From the NCBI GenBank assembly GCA_023229795.1, contig JALNYP010000002.1, positions 52,825 through 116,824 on the forward strand: 64,000 bases of DNA. Direction: 5' to 3'. Under the pieces are notes generated by a model that was given only the letters and a program-made list of their open reading frames with translations, ran no database searches and had not been told where the DNA came from. Shown piece by piece: positions 50,817 through 59,651 of the stretch. This DNA comes from Syntrophobacterales bacterium (lineage in GTDB: Bacteria > Desulfobacterota > Desulfobaccia > Desulfobaccales > 0-14-0-80-60-11). The position numbers and the translations under genes are program-made. Numbering within the stretch: position 1 is the stretch's first letter; every line of letters begins with the position of its first letter.

Positions 50817-51423
50817 AGGCGCCGTCCCAGGCCAGGAAATTCTCGAGGATCTTCAGGCCGAAGCGGCCGCTTTTCTCGGGGTGAAATTGGGTGGCCACCA
50901 CGTTGCGCCAGCCGATGGCGCTGGGGAAATCGATCCCGTAGTCCGTTACTCCCAGCACCATGGCGGCCTGGTCCGGGGCTGGGTAGTAGCTGTGGACAAA
51001 ATAGTATTCGGCAGCTGCGGGCAAATCTTTAAAGACCGGGTGGGATTTGAGGAAGCGCACCCGGTTCCAGCCCATGTGGGGGATCTTCAGGGCATCGACC
51101 CGGGGCAGGGCCCGGGTCCGGCCCGGCAACAGCCCGAGACAGGCGGCGGAGTTTTCGTCACTGCCCTCAAGGATGACCTGGGCCCCGAGACAGATGCCGA
51201 AAATGGGGATACCGCGTTCGAAACACTGGCGGAGGGCTTGATCCAGCCCCAATTCCCGGAGCGTGGCCATAGCTTTGCCGGCCGCGCCCACCCCCGGAAA
51301 AACGACGCGGCTAGCCCGGGCCACCACCGCCGGGTCTTGGGTCACCGTGCCCTCTATTCCCAGGGCCTTGAACGACCGGACCACGCTGGTGAGGTTGCCG
51401 GCTTGATAATCGATGATGACGAT
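50806..51423 (-). CDS. hisH: Imidazole glycerol phosphate synthase, glutaminase subunit; unusual start
   Basis: The class I glutaminase triad is present: Cys in IFGICLGAQVI and His/Glu in TQFHPEKSG. The family N-terminus IIDYQAGNLTSVVRSFKALG is in frame, but between the upstream stop TAA (51456-51454) and the GTG at 51384 no ATG, GTG or TTG exists. AAGGA at 51435-51431 lies seven bases before an ATC at 51423, which gives 205 residues, the usual HisH length. A GTG start at 51384 would cut the first strand and loop. So translation from ATC, or an error in the sequence, is most likely. The cyclase gene hisF overlaps by 11 bases. Confidence 0.85.
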   Translation of the reverse strand: MVIIDYQAGNLTSVVRSFKALGIEGTVTQDPAVVARASRVVFPGVGAAGKAMATLRELGLDQALRQCFERGIPIFGICLGAQVILEGSDENSAACLGLLPGRTRALPRVDALKIPHMGWNRVRFLKSHPVFKDLPAAAEYYFVHSYYPAPDQAAMVLGVTDYGIDFPSAIGWRNVVATQFHPEKSGRFGLKILENFLAWDGAYAE

Positions 51424-51582
51424 GACGGATTCCTTATAATGGACGGATGATGCTTACCGTTAAAATTTAACAATCCCGAAGCCCTGAGTCAACTGGATTA
51501 TCCCCGGCCCCGGCATCTTTGTCGTTTAAGGAAAACTTTCATTAATTAATCCCGGTTCCCGGCTCTGCAGCACCTTTTTCGC

Positions 51583-51612
51583 TTGACTAAAATTTATTTT
51601 CAATAATAGAAT
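51583..51612 (+). promoter_or_regulatory. Sigma70-like promoter of the outer-membrane barrel gene
   Basis: TTGACT (51583-51588), an 18-base AT-rich spacer and TAGAAT (51607-51612) lie 35 bases upstream of the ATG at 51647. Confidence 0.6.
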
Positions 51613-51646
51613 ACCCGAATTCTAACAGCTTCGAGGGGGGGAAACC

Positions 51647-52513
51647 ATGAGGCGGCGAGGAAGGCCTGCTCATCATATTTGGTGTCTGGGATTAATTATC
51701 GTTCTCATAACCGCCGGTCTCTTGTTGCCGGCGCCGACGCCGGCTTTGGCGCTGAATACAAATCTGGCCATCGGCTGCACCATCCTGGGTTTGCTTGCCA
51801 CCCCGGTCATCGCCTATGGCGTCTATGAAAATCTGCCCTCGCGCCGGGATAAGCCGCGCATCATGAACGGGGAATTCTACGCCGGAGGCTACCTGGGGGC
51901 GGCTTTCACCCCCGATCAGGATCTGGGCTATCCGAATGGCTTTGTGCTCGGGAATGGAGCCCGGGGGACGGGTACGCTGCGCAATAATCAATTTAACACT
52001 TCCCTGACCGGAGGGGTAAAGTTCGGCTATTTTACCCATATGGTTCCCTACCTGGGTCTGGAAGTCGAATCCAGCGTCAACAATAGTTACGTCAACCGCC
52101 GCAGCCTGACCGCCAGCCCGCCCATCCAGGGCTTCAGCCAGGCTGCGGTCCCCAATGACTTCTGGATCAACTGGACTACGGCCCTGCACATCGTTGGGCG
52201 CTACGGTTTTTTGAAGGATCAGGATGTGACCTTCGGCCGCTTGCAGCCCTATGTGGGCATCGGTCCGGCCTTTACCGTCTTGTACGAAGAAGTGGACTCG
52301 GCTAAGAATTTCGGCCTCGATATTATGGCCGGGTTACGCTACATGATCACGAAGCATATCTCCACTTTCGTGGAATACAAATTCAACTACCAGTGGGATG
52401 TCGAAGTTGAGTCGCATGCGTTCTATCTGCCCAACGGGACCCCGGGGCTGGGCATGGCGCATCTCGATTTTGCCACCCATAAGGTGGTTATGGGGCTGAG
52501 TTACCATTGGTAA
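51647..52513 (+). CDS. Outer-membrane beta-barrel protein
   Basis: 288 residues. The N-terminus is basic with a long hydrophobic stretch (CLGLIIVLITAGLLLPAPTPALA) like a signal peptide. The rest has alternating amphipathic strands such as FYAGGYLGAAFTP, SLTGGVKFGYFTHMVPYLGLEVES, LQPYVGIGPAFTVLYEE, HISTFVEYKFNYQWDVEVES and ends HKVVMGLSYHW with the terminal aromatic residue required by BamA. It resembles OmpA/OmpW-type small barrels. GAGGGGGGGAAACC precedes the ATG and a terminator follows. Function: porin, adhesin or structural; not determinable. Confidence 0.88.
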   Translation: MRRRGRPAHHIWCLGLIIVLITAGLLLPAPTPALALNTNLAIGCTILGLLATPVIAYGVYENLPSRRDKPRIMNGEFYAGGYLGAAFTPDQDLGYPNGFVLGNGARGTGTLRNNQFNTSLTGGVKFGYFTHMVPYLGLEVESSVNNSYVNRRSLTASPPIQGFSQAAVPNDFWINWTTALHIVGRYGFLKDQDVTFGRLQPYVGIGPAFTVLYEEVDSAKNFGLDIMAGLRYMITKHISTFVEYKFNYQWDVEVESHAFYLPNGTPGLGMAHLDFATHKVVMGLSYHW

Positions 52514-52540
52514 GAAACGGCCTTGGCGTTGAGTTGACCA

Positions 52541-52565
52541 GGCGGCCTCCAGGCCGCCTTTTTTT
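52541..52565 (+). terminator. Rho-independent terminator after the barrel gene
   Basis: GGCGGCCT, CC, AGGCCGCC then seven T. Lies 27 bases after the stop. Confidence 0.85.
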
Positions 52566-52716
52566 CTGGATGCAGCCATTAGCCGTCAGCTTCTAGCTTT
52601 CAGCCAAAACCAAGTTGCAGCGGTCAGTGGTCAGAAATCAGAAAAAACTTAGGCAGGGTGGAACAGGCTTTCCAGCCTGTGCTTGGATAAGTTGCCGGTG
52701 CAGGCCCGGCACACAA

Positions 52717-52745
52717 AAGGCGGCGTCCACGGTGGACGCCGCCTT
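52717..52745 (-). terminator. Hairpin 3' of the second large surface-protein gene
   Basis: AAGGCGGCGTCCAC and GTGGACGCCGCCTT are 14-base perfect arms with one base between. On the minus strand it is followed by TTTTGTG. It lies 34 bases past the stop and resembles the 22650 hairpin. Confidence 0.65.
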
Positions 52746-52779
52746 CACCTTCTTCTCCGGGGGGCAGGCCTGGAGATTT

Positions 52780-55164
52780 TTACCCCCGGCCCCGTAACCT
52801 CAGCAGGCCCAGGCCCATGAGCCCGGAGCCCAGGAGGAGGATGCCGCCGGGCAGGGGCACCGGGGAGCCGGTTACCGTGATATTGTTGTAGACACCGTTA
52901 GCCAGGGCGAAGTAGTCACCGTCATTAAACACGTAAAGCCAAAGATCGCTCAGGTCCAGCGTGGCGCCGGGGTCGCCCGTGAGGAAGTTTACGTAGAGGG
53001 CTTCCTGATCGCCGTGAACGCCGCCCCGGTTGCCGTTATTCACTTCATCCACCAGTACCAGGTTGCCGGTCACGGTCAGGGTGTCCAGATTAAAGTTGCT
53101 GGTGAAGCCCGCCGCTGCCACCCCGTAATCATATCCGGCCACTTCGAAGGTGCTGCCGCTCATGGTGAGATTAAAGCCGTTGGGGGAGGGCCAGTTGGCC
53201 TCGGTTTGGGAGTAGTTATAAAAACTGCCGCCCAGGGTGAGGGTTTTACCGGCGGCTGCCTGTAAAATGGCCATCTGGTTCAGGGTAAAATCGCCGGCCG
53301 CCAGATCGCTCGTCATGTTCAGAGTGGCGACGTCAGTGGCGCTGCCCCCGACCTTAACCGCGCCGCTGCCCAGGGCGTCGTCGTTGGCGGCCACCAGGGT
53401 GCCGGCGGTGATGGTGGTGCCGCCGGTATAGGTGCTTTCCCCGGACAGGGTTAAAGTGCCGGTGGTGTCTTTGACAACTTGGCCGCCGGTACCCGAGATC
53501 GCGCCGCTGAAATCACCCGCGCCGATGGTCATGACGCCGGTGCCGCTAAGCTCGCCTCCCCCGTTGAGGGTTGTGAAGGTCTGGTTATAGCCGCCCAGAT
53601 TGACCTTCGCCCCCGTGGCCAGGTAAGTGGTGCCGGCCTGGCCGATGGCGTTGTTGGCTCCGCTCGCCAGGGTCCCGGCATTGACGACGGTGTCCCCGGT
53701 ATAGGGGTTGTCGGCCATGGACAGGGTCAGGGTGCCGGCGCTGTTCAAAGTTATGCCGCCGGTGCCGCGGACCTCGCCCGCCAGGGTGACGTTGCCGGCC
53801 CCTTTCACCAACAGGGTATAGCTGTTCAGGTTGATGCCGCTGTTGTAATTTTCCCCCGTGAGGGTCAGGCCGTTGCTGGCGACTCCGTTGATGGAGGAAT
53901 CGGCGTTCAAGGTGACGCCGTTGGTAAGAGTGCGGTCCCCGGTGCCCCCGGCCTGCAGGGTCCCTCCAACCATATTTAAATTACTGAAGCCCAGGGCCGA
54001 ATCGCTGGCCGCCACCAGGGTGCCGCCGCCGAGGAGGGTATCGCCGAAATAGGAGTTTTCCTCTCCGGACACGGTCAGGGTGCCGTAGAAGGGGAAGATG
54101 TAGAGGCCGCCGGTGCCCCAGATGAGGCCCGACAGGGTGATGTTGCCGTCGCCCATCACATTGAGGTCATAGTCGTTCAGGGTGATGCCGCCCGTGAGGG
54201 TCAGGCCGTTGGTGGTGACTCCGTTAAGGAAAGATTTTTCGTTAAGGGTGACGGAGTTGGTAAGAGTGCGGTCCCCGGTGCCCCCGGCTTGCAGTATCCC
54301 GTAGTTCATGGATATACCGCCGGTGCCCAGGGCCGAGTCGCTGCCCGCCACCAGGATGCCGCCGTTGATCGCAGTGCCGGCGCCGTAATCGTTGTTCCCG
54401 GACAGGACCAGGGTGCCGGAGCCGGTCTTGATAATGCCGCTGCTAGCGGCGTTGCTCGAAGTGACTGTGCCTGACAGCGTAGTGGTGCCCGTATTGCTCA
54501 CGTCAAGGGTGCGCACCGTGTTTCCCAGGTTGAATTCGCCGCTGAGGGTGAGGTCGCTGTCCCCGCTTAAGGAACAATTGCCGCCCAGGATGATTTGGTT
54601 GCCCACCGTGGGAGAAGTGCCGCTGGCGGCTCGCAACCCACCGCTGTTGACATAGACGGTTCCGGTCCCCCAGGCGCTGTCGCTGCCCGCAGCCAGGGTG
54701 CCGCCGTCCACGATGAGTTGTGCCTGGTTGGCGCTGGTGCCACTGCTGAAAGTGGTAGTGCCGGCATTGATGTTAAACTGTGCTTTACCGGAGTCGCTGG
54801 TCACCGCCCCGGCACCGTCAAAGTAAAGGTCCCCGTTGACATTAATGGTATAGGGGGTGACGATGTCTTCCCAGAAACGAAAGGTGCCCACCGTCAAGCC
54901 GCCGGAAGGGGTGTCGACGGTGTGTCTGACCGCGGCATCCTGAAAGACAGCCTCGTCTCCCGCTCCGGGGATATGCTTTTCATCTGACCAGTTAACCCAA
55001 CTACTATAAGTGGTGTCTACACCAAGCCAGTAATTCGTCTCCGCCTGCGCCCCCGGCGGCAGGGCCAGGAGCCCCGCGGCCAGCAGCAGACCCGCCAGGA
55101 TGAGTTTCGCCATCCCACAACCAACTTCCCTTAATCCTCCCTGCAACTGCCGTCTGAAAATCAT
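52780..55164 (-). CDS. Secreted autotransporter-repeat protein with VPLP-type C-terminal sorting signal
   Basis: 794 residues from ATG 55164 (GGGAGGGAAC upstream). A signal peptide (LILAGLLLAAGLLALPPGAQA) is followed by about ten copies of the autotransporter-associated beta-strand repeat, such as GTLVLSGNNDYGAGTAINGG and TLTLSGESTYTGGTTI..GTL, that build a beta-helix. A distinct domain of about 100 residues (LDTLTVTGNLVLVDEVNNGN) precedes the tail VPLPGGILLLGSGLMGLGLL-RLRGRG, the motif-helix-basic pattern of VPLPA-CTERM proteins. No translocator barrel is present, so export depends on the exosortase route, not on a type V channel. The second such protein in the window shares tail and layout but not repeat sequence. 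Confidence 0.9.
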   Translation of the reverse strand: MIFRRQLQGGLREVGCGMAKLILAGLLLAAGLLALPPGAQAETNYWLGVDTTYSSWVNWSDEKHIPGAGDEAVFQDAAVRHTVDTPSGGLTVGTFRFWEDIVTPYTINVNGDLYFDGAGAVTSDSGKAQFNINAGTTTFSSGTSANQAQLIVDGGTLAAGSDSAWGTGTVYVNSGGLRAASGTSPTVGNQIILGGNCSLSGDSDLTLSGEFNLGNTVRTLDVSNTGTTTLSGTVTSSNAASSGIIKTGSGTLVLSGNNDYGAGTAINGGILVAGSDSALGTGGISMNYGILQAGGTGDRTLTNSVTLNEKSFLNGVTTNGLTLTGGITLNDYDLNVMGDGNITLSGLIWGTGGLYIFPFYGTLTVSGEENSYFGDTLLGGGTLVAASDSALGFSNLNMVGGTLQAGGTGDRTLTNGVTLNADSSINGVASNGLTLTGENYNSGINLNSYTLLVKGAGNVTLAGEVRGTGGITLNSAGTLTLSMADNPYTGDTVVNAGTLASGANNAIGQAGTTYLATGAKVNLGGYNQTFTTLNGGGELSGTGVMTIGAGDFSGAISGTGGQVVKDTTGTLTLSGESTYTGGTTITAGTLVAANDDALGSGAVKVGGSATDVATLNMTSDLAAGDFTLNQMAILQAAAGKTLTLGGSFYNYSQTEANWPSPNGFNLTMSGSTFEVAGYDYGVAAAGFTSNFNLDTLTVTGNLVLVDEVNNGNRGGVHGDQEALYVNFLTGDPGATLDLSDLWLYVFNDGDYFALANGVYNNITVTGSPVPLPGGILLLGSGLMGLGLLRLRGRG

Positions 55165-55846
55165 GTTCCCTCCCATTTCCAAGATTTCATCATGACCGTG
55201 TCGGGCGCCCGGCCGGCCACCATCCCTCCTTGGACCCGGGCCTTATCTCTCCTTTGACGCGGCTATTTCCCACTCCGCCTTGATCCCTGGTGCTCTTTAG
55301 GATAAACCTGAGCCCCGGGCGGAGCGCGCCTCTTATTTTTTTCACCCCTGAGAATGAAAGCTGCTTGTAGGGACGGTTTGCGCCCCGCCCCTGGAAAGAA
55401 TTTGCCTGGTTGACAGTTAAATTACCGGGGGTTACGAGAATCGCAAACGTCTGCGATCAATAGGATTGTGGCGCTTTATTAGTTTTACTAAATCAATCGC
55501 TGTTAAATTTAGTATAATCAACAATTTTTGATAATTATCTCTAATCAGAAGGACATATCATCTTTTTCCATCATGCAAGTCCATTATAGATATGTCAATA
55601 ATTTTTCGATGATAATTAAATCATATTCTACTTTATTTATGCAAAAATCTAAAAAAGGACATTTCTATCCGCTCCTATTCACCTGGCCTCGATTCGATGG
55701 TTGTCGGATTTAATCCACTCCTGTCCTCCCGGCCTTACCTGCCCGGGCTGGCGGCAGACTCTGAGGAGATGGCCGCAGCGTTACACCCTGGATTTAGCCC
55801 CGGGCCTGTGTTATCTTAAATCGAAAATTCCAATCCAGGTTTAACT
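55165..55846. other. Intergenic stretch between divergent genes
   Basis: About 680 bases. The left side is the leader of the surface-protein gene; the middle (55470-55650) is strongly AT-rich with several TATAAT-like words that could hold promoters for both directions. No gene or RNA is recognisable. Confidence 0.4.
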
Positions 55847-57442
55847 ATGAAACTCGTGACGGCCTCTGAGATGCGGGAACTGGATCGCCGGACCATCGAA
55901 GAGATCGGCGTCCCCTCCCTGGTCCTCATGGAGAACGCCGGGCGCACCACCTACCAGATTCTCCGGCGGGAGTTTCCATGCCCCCAGGGTGAGGTGGCGG
56001 TGGTGGCCGGGCGGGGCAACAACGGCGGCGACGGGTTGGTGGTGGCTCGCTACCTGGCCCAGGACGGCGTGCCGGTGGTCGTGTTTCTCCTGGGACACCG
56101 GGACCAGGTCAGCGGCGATGCCCGGGTCAACCTTGAGATCCTGGACCGGATCGGGGTAGAGGTGGTGGAGGTCATCACTGAAGCCGATCTCAACCCGGCG
56201 CTGCACCGTCTGGCCAAAGCCGGGCTCATCGTGGACGCGTTGTTGGGCACCGGCCTCAACTCACCCGTGCGGGGCCTGCTGGCTGCCCTGATCGAGAAGA
56301 TCAACCATCTGCGGGCCCCGGTTTTGGCGGTGGATATCCCCACCGGACTGTGCGCGGACACCGGGGAGATTTTGGGGGTGGCCCTCCGGGCCGAGGTCAC
56401 CGTGACCTATGGCTGGCCGAAGCTCGGCCAGGTGTTGCCGCCGGGCCGGGATTACGTGGGCCGCCTTTACCGGGTGGATATCAGCATTCCGCCGAATCTC
56501 GCGCAGGACCTGCCGGTGGAGTTGGCCGAGGCCCGGAATCTGCGGGGGCTCCTGCCGCCCCGGCCCGCCAGCAGTAATAAGGGGAACTTCGGGCATCTCC
56601 TGGTCCTGGCGGGCTCCGAAGGCAAGACCGGGGCCGCGGCCATGTCTTCGGAGGCGGCGCTGCGGGCCGGGGCCGGCCTGGTGACCTTGGGAATTCCCGC
56701 CAGCCTTAACGATATTTTGGAAGCAAAGCTCACTGAGGCCATGACCCTGCCTCTCCCCGAGGCGCCGGGGGCCCGGGCCTTGGGCCATGGGGCTTTGGCG
56801 CCGATCCTTAAGTTCCTGGACGGCAAAGCCACCCTGGCTATCGGCCCGGGGCTGGGCACCCAGCCCGAAACCCGGGAACTGGTGGCCCGGTTGGTGCACG
56901 ACTTGCCGCAGCCGATGGTGGTGGACGCGGACGGCGTCAACAACATCGCCGCGGATACCGCGTGCCTGAAAGGCGCGGCGGGGCCCCGCATCCTTACCCC
57001 CCACCCGGGGGAGATGGCCCGGTTGGTAGGGCTCACGGTCCCGGAGGTGCAGGCCCGGCGGCTGGACCTGACCCGGGAGACCGCGGCCCGCTTTAACATT
57101 ACTCTGGTCCTGAAGGGGGCCCAAACGTTGGTGGCCGCGTCTGACGGCCGGGTCAGCCTGAATGCCACCGGCAACCCCGCGCTGGCCAGCGGCGGTACCG
57201 GCGACGTGCTTACCGGCCTTATCGGCGGCTTTTTGGCCCAAGGGCTGGCCCCCTGGGATGCGGCCCGCCTGGGGGTTTACCTCCACGGGTTGGCCGCGGA
57301 TTACTTTGTGGCTCAGCATGGACCCCGGGGCCTGATCGCCGGCGATCTGCTCCGGATTTTTCCCGACGTCCTGGACCAATTTATCCAGGGCCTGATCCCC
57401 CTGGAAGAGGAAAATATATGCTTCATGCGCGTGATATCATGA
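55847..57442 (+). CDS. nnr: Bifunctional NAD(P)HX repair enzyme (epimerase/dehydratase)
   Basis: 531 residues. N-terminal epimerase part (about 1-215, YjeF_N): ENAGRTTYQIL, VVAGRGNNGGDGLVVARYL, IVDALLGTGLNSPVRG and VDIPTGLCADTG. C-terminal dehydratase (about 225-520, YjeF_C): LVLAGSEGKTGAAAMSSEAALRAGAG, ITLVLKGAQTLVAASDGR and NPALASGGTGDVLTGLIGG. It repairs damaged hydrated NAD(P)H using ATP or ADP. It overlaps the CBS gene by 25 bases, and tsaE follows; the same trio occurs together in related genomes (recalled). Confidence 0.95.
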   Translation: MKLVTASEMRELDRRTIEEIGVPSLVLMENAGRTTYQILRREFPCPQGEVAVVAGRGNNGGDGLVVARYLAQDGVPVVVFLLGHRDQVSGDARVNLEILDRIGVEVVEVITEADLNPALHRLAKAGLIVDALLGTGLNSPVRGLLAALIEKINHLRAPVLAVDIPTGLCADTGEILGVALRAEVTVTYGWPKLGQVLPPGRDYVGRLYRVDISIPPNLAQDLPVELAEARNLRGLLPPRPASSNKGNFGHLLVLAGSEGKTGAAAMSSEAALRAGAGLVTLGIPASLNDILEAKLTEAMTLPLPEAPGARALGHGALAPILKFLDGKATLAIGPGLGTQPETRELVARLVHDLPQPMVVDADGVNNIAADTACLKGAAGPRILTPHPGEMARLVGLTVPEVQARRLDLTRETAARFNITLVLKGAQTLVAASDGRVSLNATGNPALASGGTGDVLTGLIGGFLAQGLAPWDAARLGVYLHGLAADYFVAQHGPRGLIAGDLLRIFPDVLDQFIQGLIPLEEENICFMRVIS

Positions 57443-57879
57443 CGAAAGAGGTCATTACGGCCACCCCCGAGACCTCCATTGCCGAGTTGTCCAAGCTCCT
57501 GGAAAATCGCCGCATCGGCGGGGTGCCGGTGGTGGATAAGGGTGGCCGCCTGGTGGGAGTCATCACCCAGAACGACCTGGTGGAGCGGGCCCGGGACCTG
57601 GAGTTGCCCCCGGCCATTAATATCCTGGACTTCCATGTGTATATCCAGATTCCGTCGCATCTCTTCCACCGGGTGGAAAAGATGCTGGGCACCACGGTGG
57701 GGGAGGTCATGAGCCCCAACCCGATGACCGTGGGGCCGGGCGCCCCGCTTTCCCAGATCGCGGCGCTCATGTCCCGGCAGAAGGTGCACACCATTCCGGT
57801 GGTCGAACATGGGAAAATCGTGGGAGTCATCGGCAAGATTGATTTGGTCCGGGCCCTGGCCCAAGAAAAGGCCCAATGA
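57418..57879 (+). CDS. CBS-domain pair protein
   Basis: 153 residues with two CBS domains: MTKEVITATPETSIAELSKLLENRRIGGVPVVD and MSPNPMTVGPGAPLSQIAALMSRQKVHTIPVVE. A middle segment (ILDFHVYIQIPSHLFHRVEK) is not part of either. CBS pairs bind adenosine nucleotides and regulate partners. AGAGGAAAATAT precedes the ATG. Translation is coupled to nnr (25-base overlap), suggesting a link to nucleotide state, but partner and ligand are unknown. Confidence 0.92.
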   Translation: MLHARDIMTKEVITATPETSIAELSKLLENRRIGGVPVVDKGGRLVGVITQNDLVERARDLELPPAINILDFHVYIQIPSHLFHRVEKMLGTTVGEVMSPNPMTVGPGAPLSQIAALMSRQKVHTIPVVEHGKIVGVIGKIDLVRALAQEKAQ

Positions 57880-57924
57880 GGCGGATGGCGAGTGCCAAGG
57901 TACACGCGTCGTTCCGGTGCAGGC

Positions 57925-57940
57925 GCAGGCTGAAGCCTGC
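57925..57940. repeat. Small palindromic repeat
   Basis: GCAGGCTGAAGCCTGC, followed by GGCTACCA, a common form of dispersed hairpin repeat. It lies between the CBS gene and tsaE. Confidence 0.5.
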
Positions 57941-57960
57941 GGCTACCAAACCTTCCTGAG

Positions 57961-58431
57961 ATGAGGCCGTATACGCGGGTCTGCCATAGCCCCGCCGAGA
58001 CCCGGGCCCTGGCGGCCCGGTTGGGGGAAAGGCTCGGGGCGGGGGACGTGGTGGCCTTAAACGGGGAACTGGGCAGCGGCAAGACCGAGTTCGTCCACGG
58101 CCTGGCCCAGGGGCTGGAGGTGCCGCCGCAGTTGGTGGCCAGCCCCAGCTTCACCCTGGCGCATGAGTACCCCGGCCGCCTGACCCTGGTGCACCTGGAC
58201 CTGTACCGCCTGGAAGACCTGCCCCCTGAACTGCTGCCGGACCTGGAGGAATATCTCTCGGGCGAGTCGGTGGTGGCGGTGGAATGGGCCCGGCGCCTGG
58301 CGGCCCTGCTCCCCGGAGATTACTTGGAAGTTGACCTGGAGATCGTGGGGGAAAACGACCGCGAGCTTACTTTCGTCGGCCACGGGGAGCGGAGTTGGGG
58401 CCTGGTGCGGGGCTTAGCGGCGCAAGAATGA
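57961..58431 (+). CDS. tsaE: tRNA t6A biosynthesis ATPase TsaE
   Basis: 156 residues. P-loop GELGSGKTEF, then SPSFTLAHEYPGRLTLVHLDLYRLE and VVAVEWARRL with the conserved Glu-Trp, as in TsaE. It powers t6A formation on tRNAs reading ANN codons, together with TsaB/TsaD/TsaC made elsewhere. Start at ATG 57961. The last of a nnr-CBS-tsaE set. Confidence 0.94.
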   Translation: MRPYTRVCHSPAETRALAARLGERLGAGDVVALNGELGSGKTEFVHGLAQGLEVPPQLVASPSFTLAHEYPGRLTLVHLDLYRLEDLPPELLPDLEEYLSGESVVAVEWARRLAALLPGDYLEVDLEIVGENDRELTFVGHGERSWGLVRGLAAQE

Positions 58432-58465
58432 AGATAATTGTCTCTGAGGGAGGGGAGCCTATTAG

Positions 58466-59119
58466 ATGACCACACTCATGGGTTCACCAATTGACCATAA
58501 AAATATTGGTTTGGCAAAGCTTCTATCTGAATTGCGCCAGGATTTAGACATTTTCTGTTTGGTCTCTGTCAATGTTGATAGCATTAAGAAGCACGGTGTT
58601 GGACTAAGTTTTTTTTGGCACCTTCGGGCCCTTATTATTAAATCAATCACAATAAATATTTATAAGATTTATGAAGAAGAAAGAACACATGAACTTAATT
58701 CAATACACGGAGTATTTCGTCATCTGTCTGTAGATGCCAAAACGATATCGAACGATGAAAAACTTGAGGCATTCATCCAAAAGTATAATGGTCCATTAAC
58801 CATGGATAATGCTATTACTGCGCTAGGAGCAACTATCAAGAGATTTAGAAAAAGATACCGGGATGAATTGGATCGCTTTGGGATATTCAGAAAAAAGAAG
58901 GTTGCCCATGACGAGTTTGGATTTACTTGTGATTCGCTTCCTTCTTATGGTGTGATGCAAAAATTATTCGATTTTGGTGCCGATTTTTATGGCCTTGTTT
59001 CCAGATCATTTGTTGGGGTTATCCCGCATGATTTTAAGAGTCAGGAACCTGTTAAAAATGCTTTAATAAATATTTTTCGTGAATTGGGAATTGAGGATAT
59101 TAAAACTGACATGGAATAA
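58466..59119 (+). CDS. HEPN/AbiU2-like protein
   Basis: 217 residues, AT-rich in a GC-rich area. Its all-helical sequence has FFWHLRALIIKSITINIYKIYEEE in the first third and, near residue 150, FGIFRKKKVAHDEFG, an R-x(5)-H of the type seen in HEPN nucleases, followed by the tail VMQKLFDFGADFYGLVSRSF that is characteristic of AbiU2-type HEPN proteins. Many HEPN proteins are RNases in toxin-antitoxin or abortive-infection systems. No antitoxin or nucleotidyltransferase gene is adjacent, so it is an orphan. Probable horizontal origin. Start choice (58466 or 58478) is not certain. Confidence 0.7.
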   Translation: MTTLMGSPIDHKNIGLAKLLSELRQDLDIFCLVSVNVDSIKKHGVGLSFFWHLRALIIKSITINIYKIYEEERTHELNSIHGVFRHLSVDAKTISNDEKLEAFIQKYNGPLTMDNAITALGATIKRFRKRYRDELDRFGIFRKKKVAHDEFGFTCDSLPSYGVMQKLFDFGADFYGLVSRSFVGVIPHDFKSQEPVKNALINIFRELGIEDIKTDME

Positions 59120-59222
59120 GCATGAGTGCGAGAAGCAGCGTCCCACGCCGGGGTTGGAGCACATTAGCCGTCACTATTTTTTAGCCCATGGTTAAACCGC
59201 TAGCCGGTAAGGACCTAGGCCC

Positions 59223-59582
59223 ATGTATGAGCGCCACAGCGAACCACTCCTGCCCAGGCGACAGTTTCTGCGTCGCCTGGCCCGGCATGGTGAGATTGCC
59301 ATGGCAGCCCTCTTGGTCTCTCTCGCGATTGGCACTTTGGGGTTCCATTGGTCGGCGCCGCAGGGTTGGCTCGATGCCTTTCTCAACGCGGCGATGCTCC
59401 TGGGCGAGATGGGGCCGGTGGGTACCTTTGAACAGCCTATTGGGAAGGTATTCGCGGGGCTATTTGCCCTATACGCCGGCATCGTGTTTCTGGGAGCCTC
59501 GGTGGTTTTGCTTACGCCCATAGTGCATCGGATACTGCACAAGCTGCATATAGAGGAGCAAGGCAGGCGCAAGCTAGATTGA
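59223..59582 (+). CDS. Small membrane protein, ion-channel-like
   Basis: 119 residues. Two membrane helices (about 26-42, AMAALLVSLAIGTLGFH, and 84-105, FALYAGIVFLGASVVLLTP) flank AFLNAAMLLGEMGPVGTFE, which looks like a degenerate pore loop between two channel helices. A conserved family with this 2-helix layout is recalled from many Proteobacteria, function unknown. Start at ATG 59223 or a later in-frame ATG at 59301 within the membrane helix. No operon partner is clear. Confidence 0.7.
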   Translation: MYERHSEPLLPRRQFLRRLARHGEIAMAALLVSLAIGTLGFHWSAPQGWLDAFLNAAMLLGEMGPVGTFEQPIGKVFAGLFALYAGIVFLGASVVLLTPIVHRILHKLHIEEQGRRKLD

Positions 59583-59651
59583 AGATCAAACGTGCACCAA
59601 GGCAACGGAAGAAGGTATAAAAAGTAAAACCACAATTTTTGGGAGAATTAC

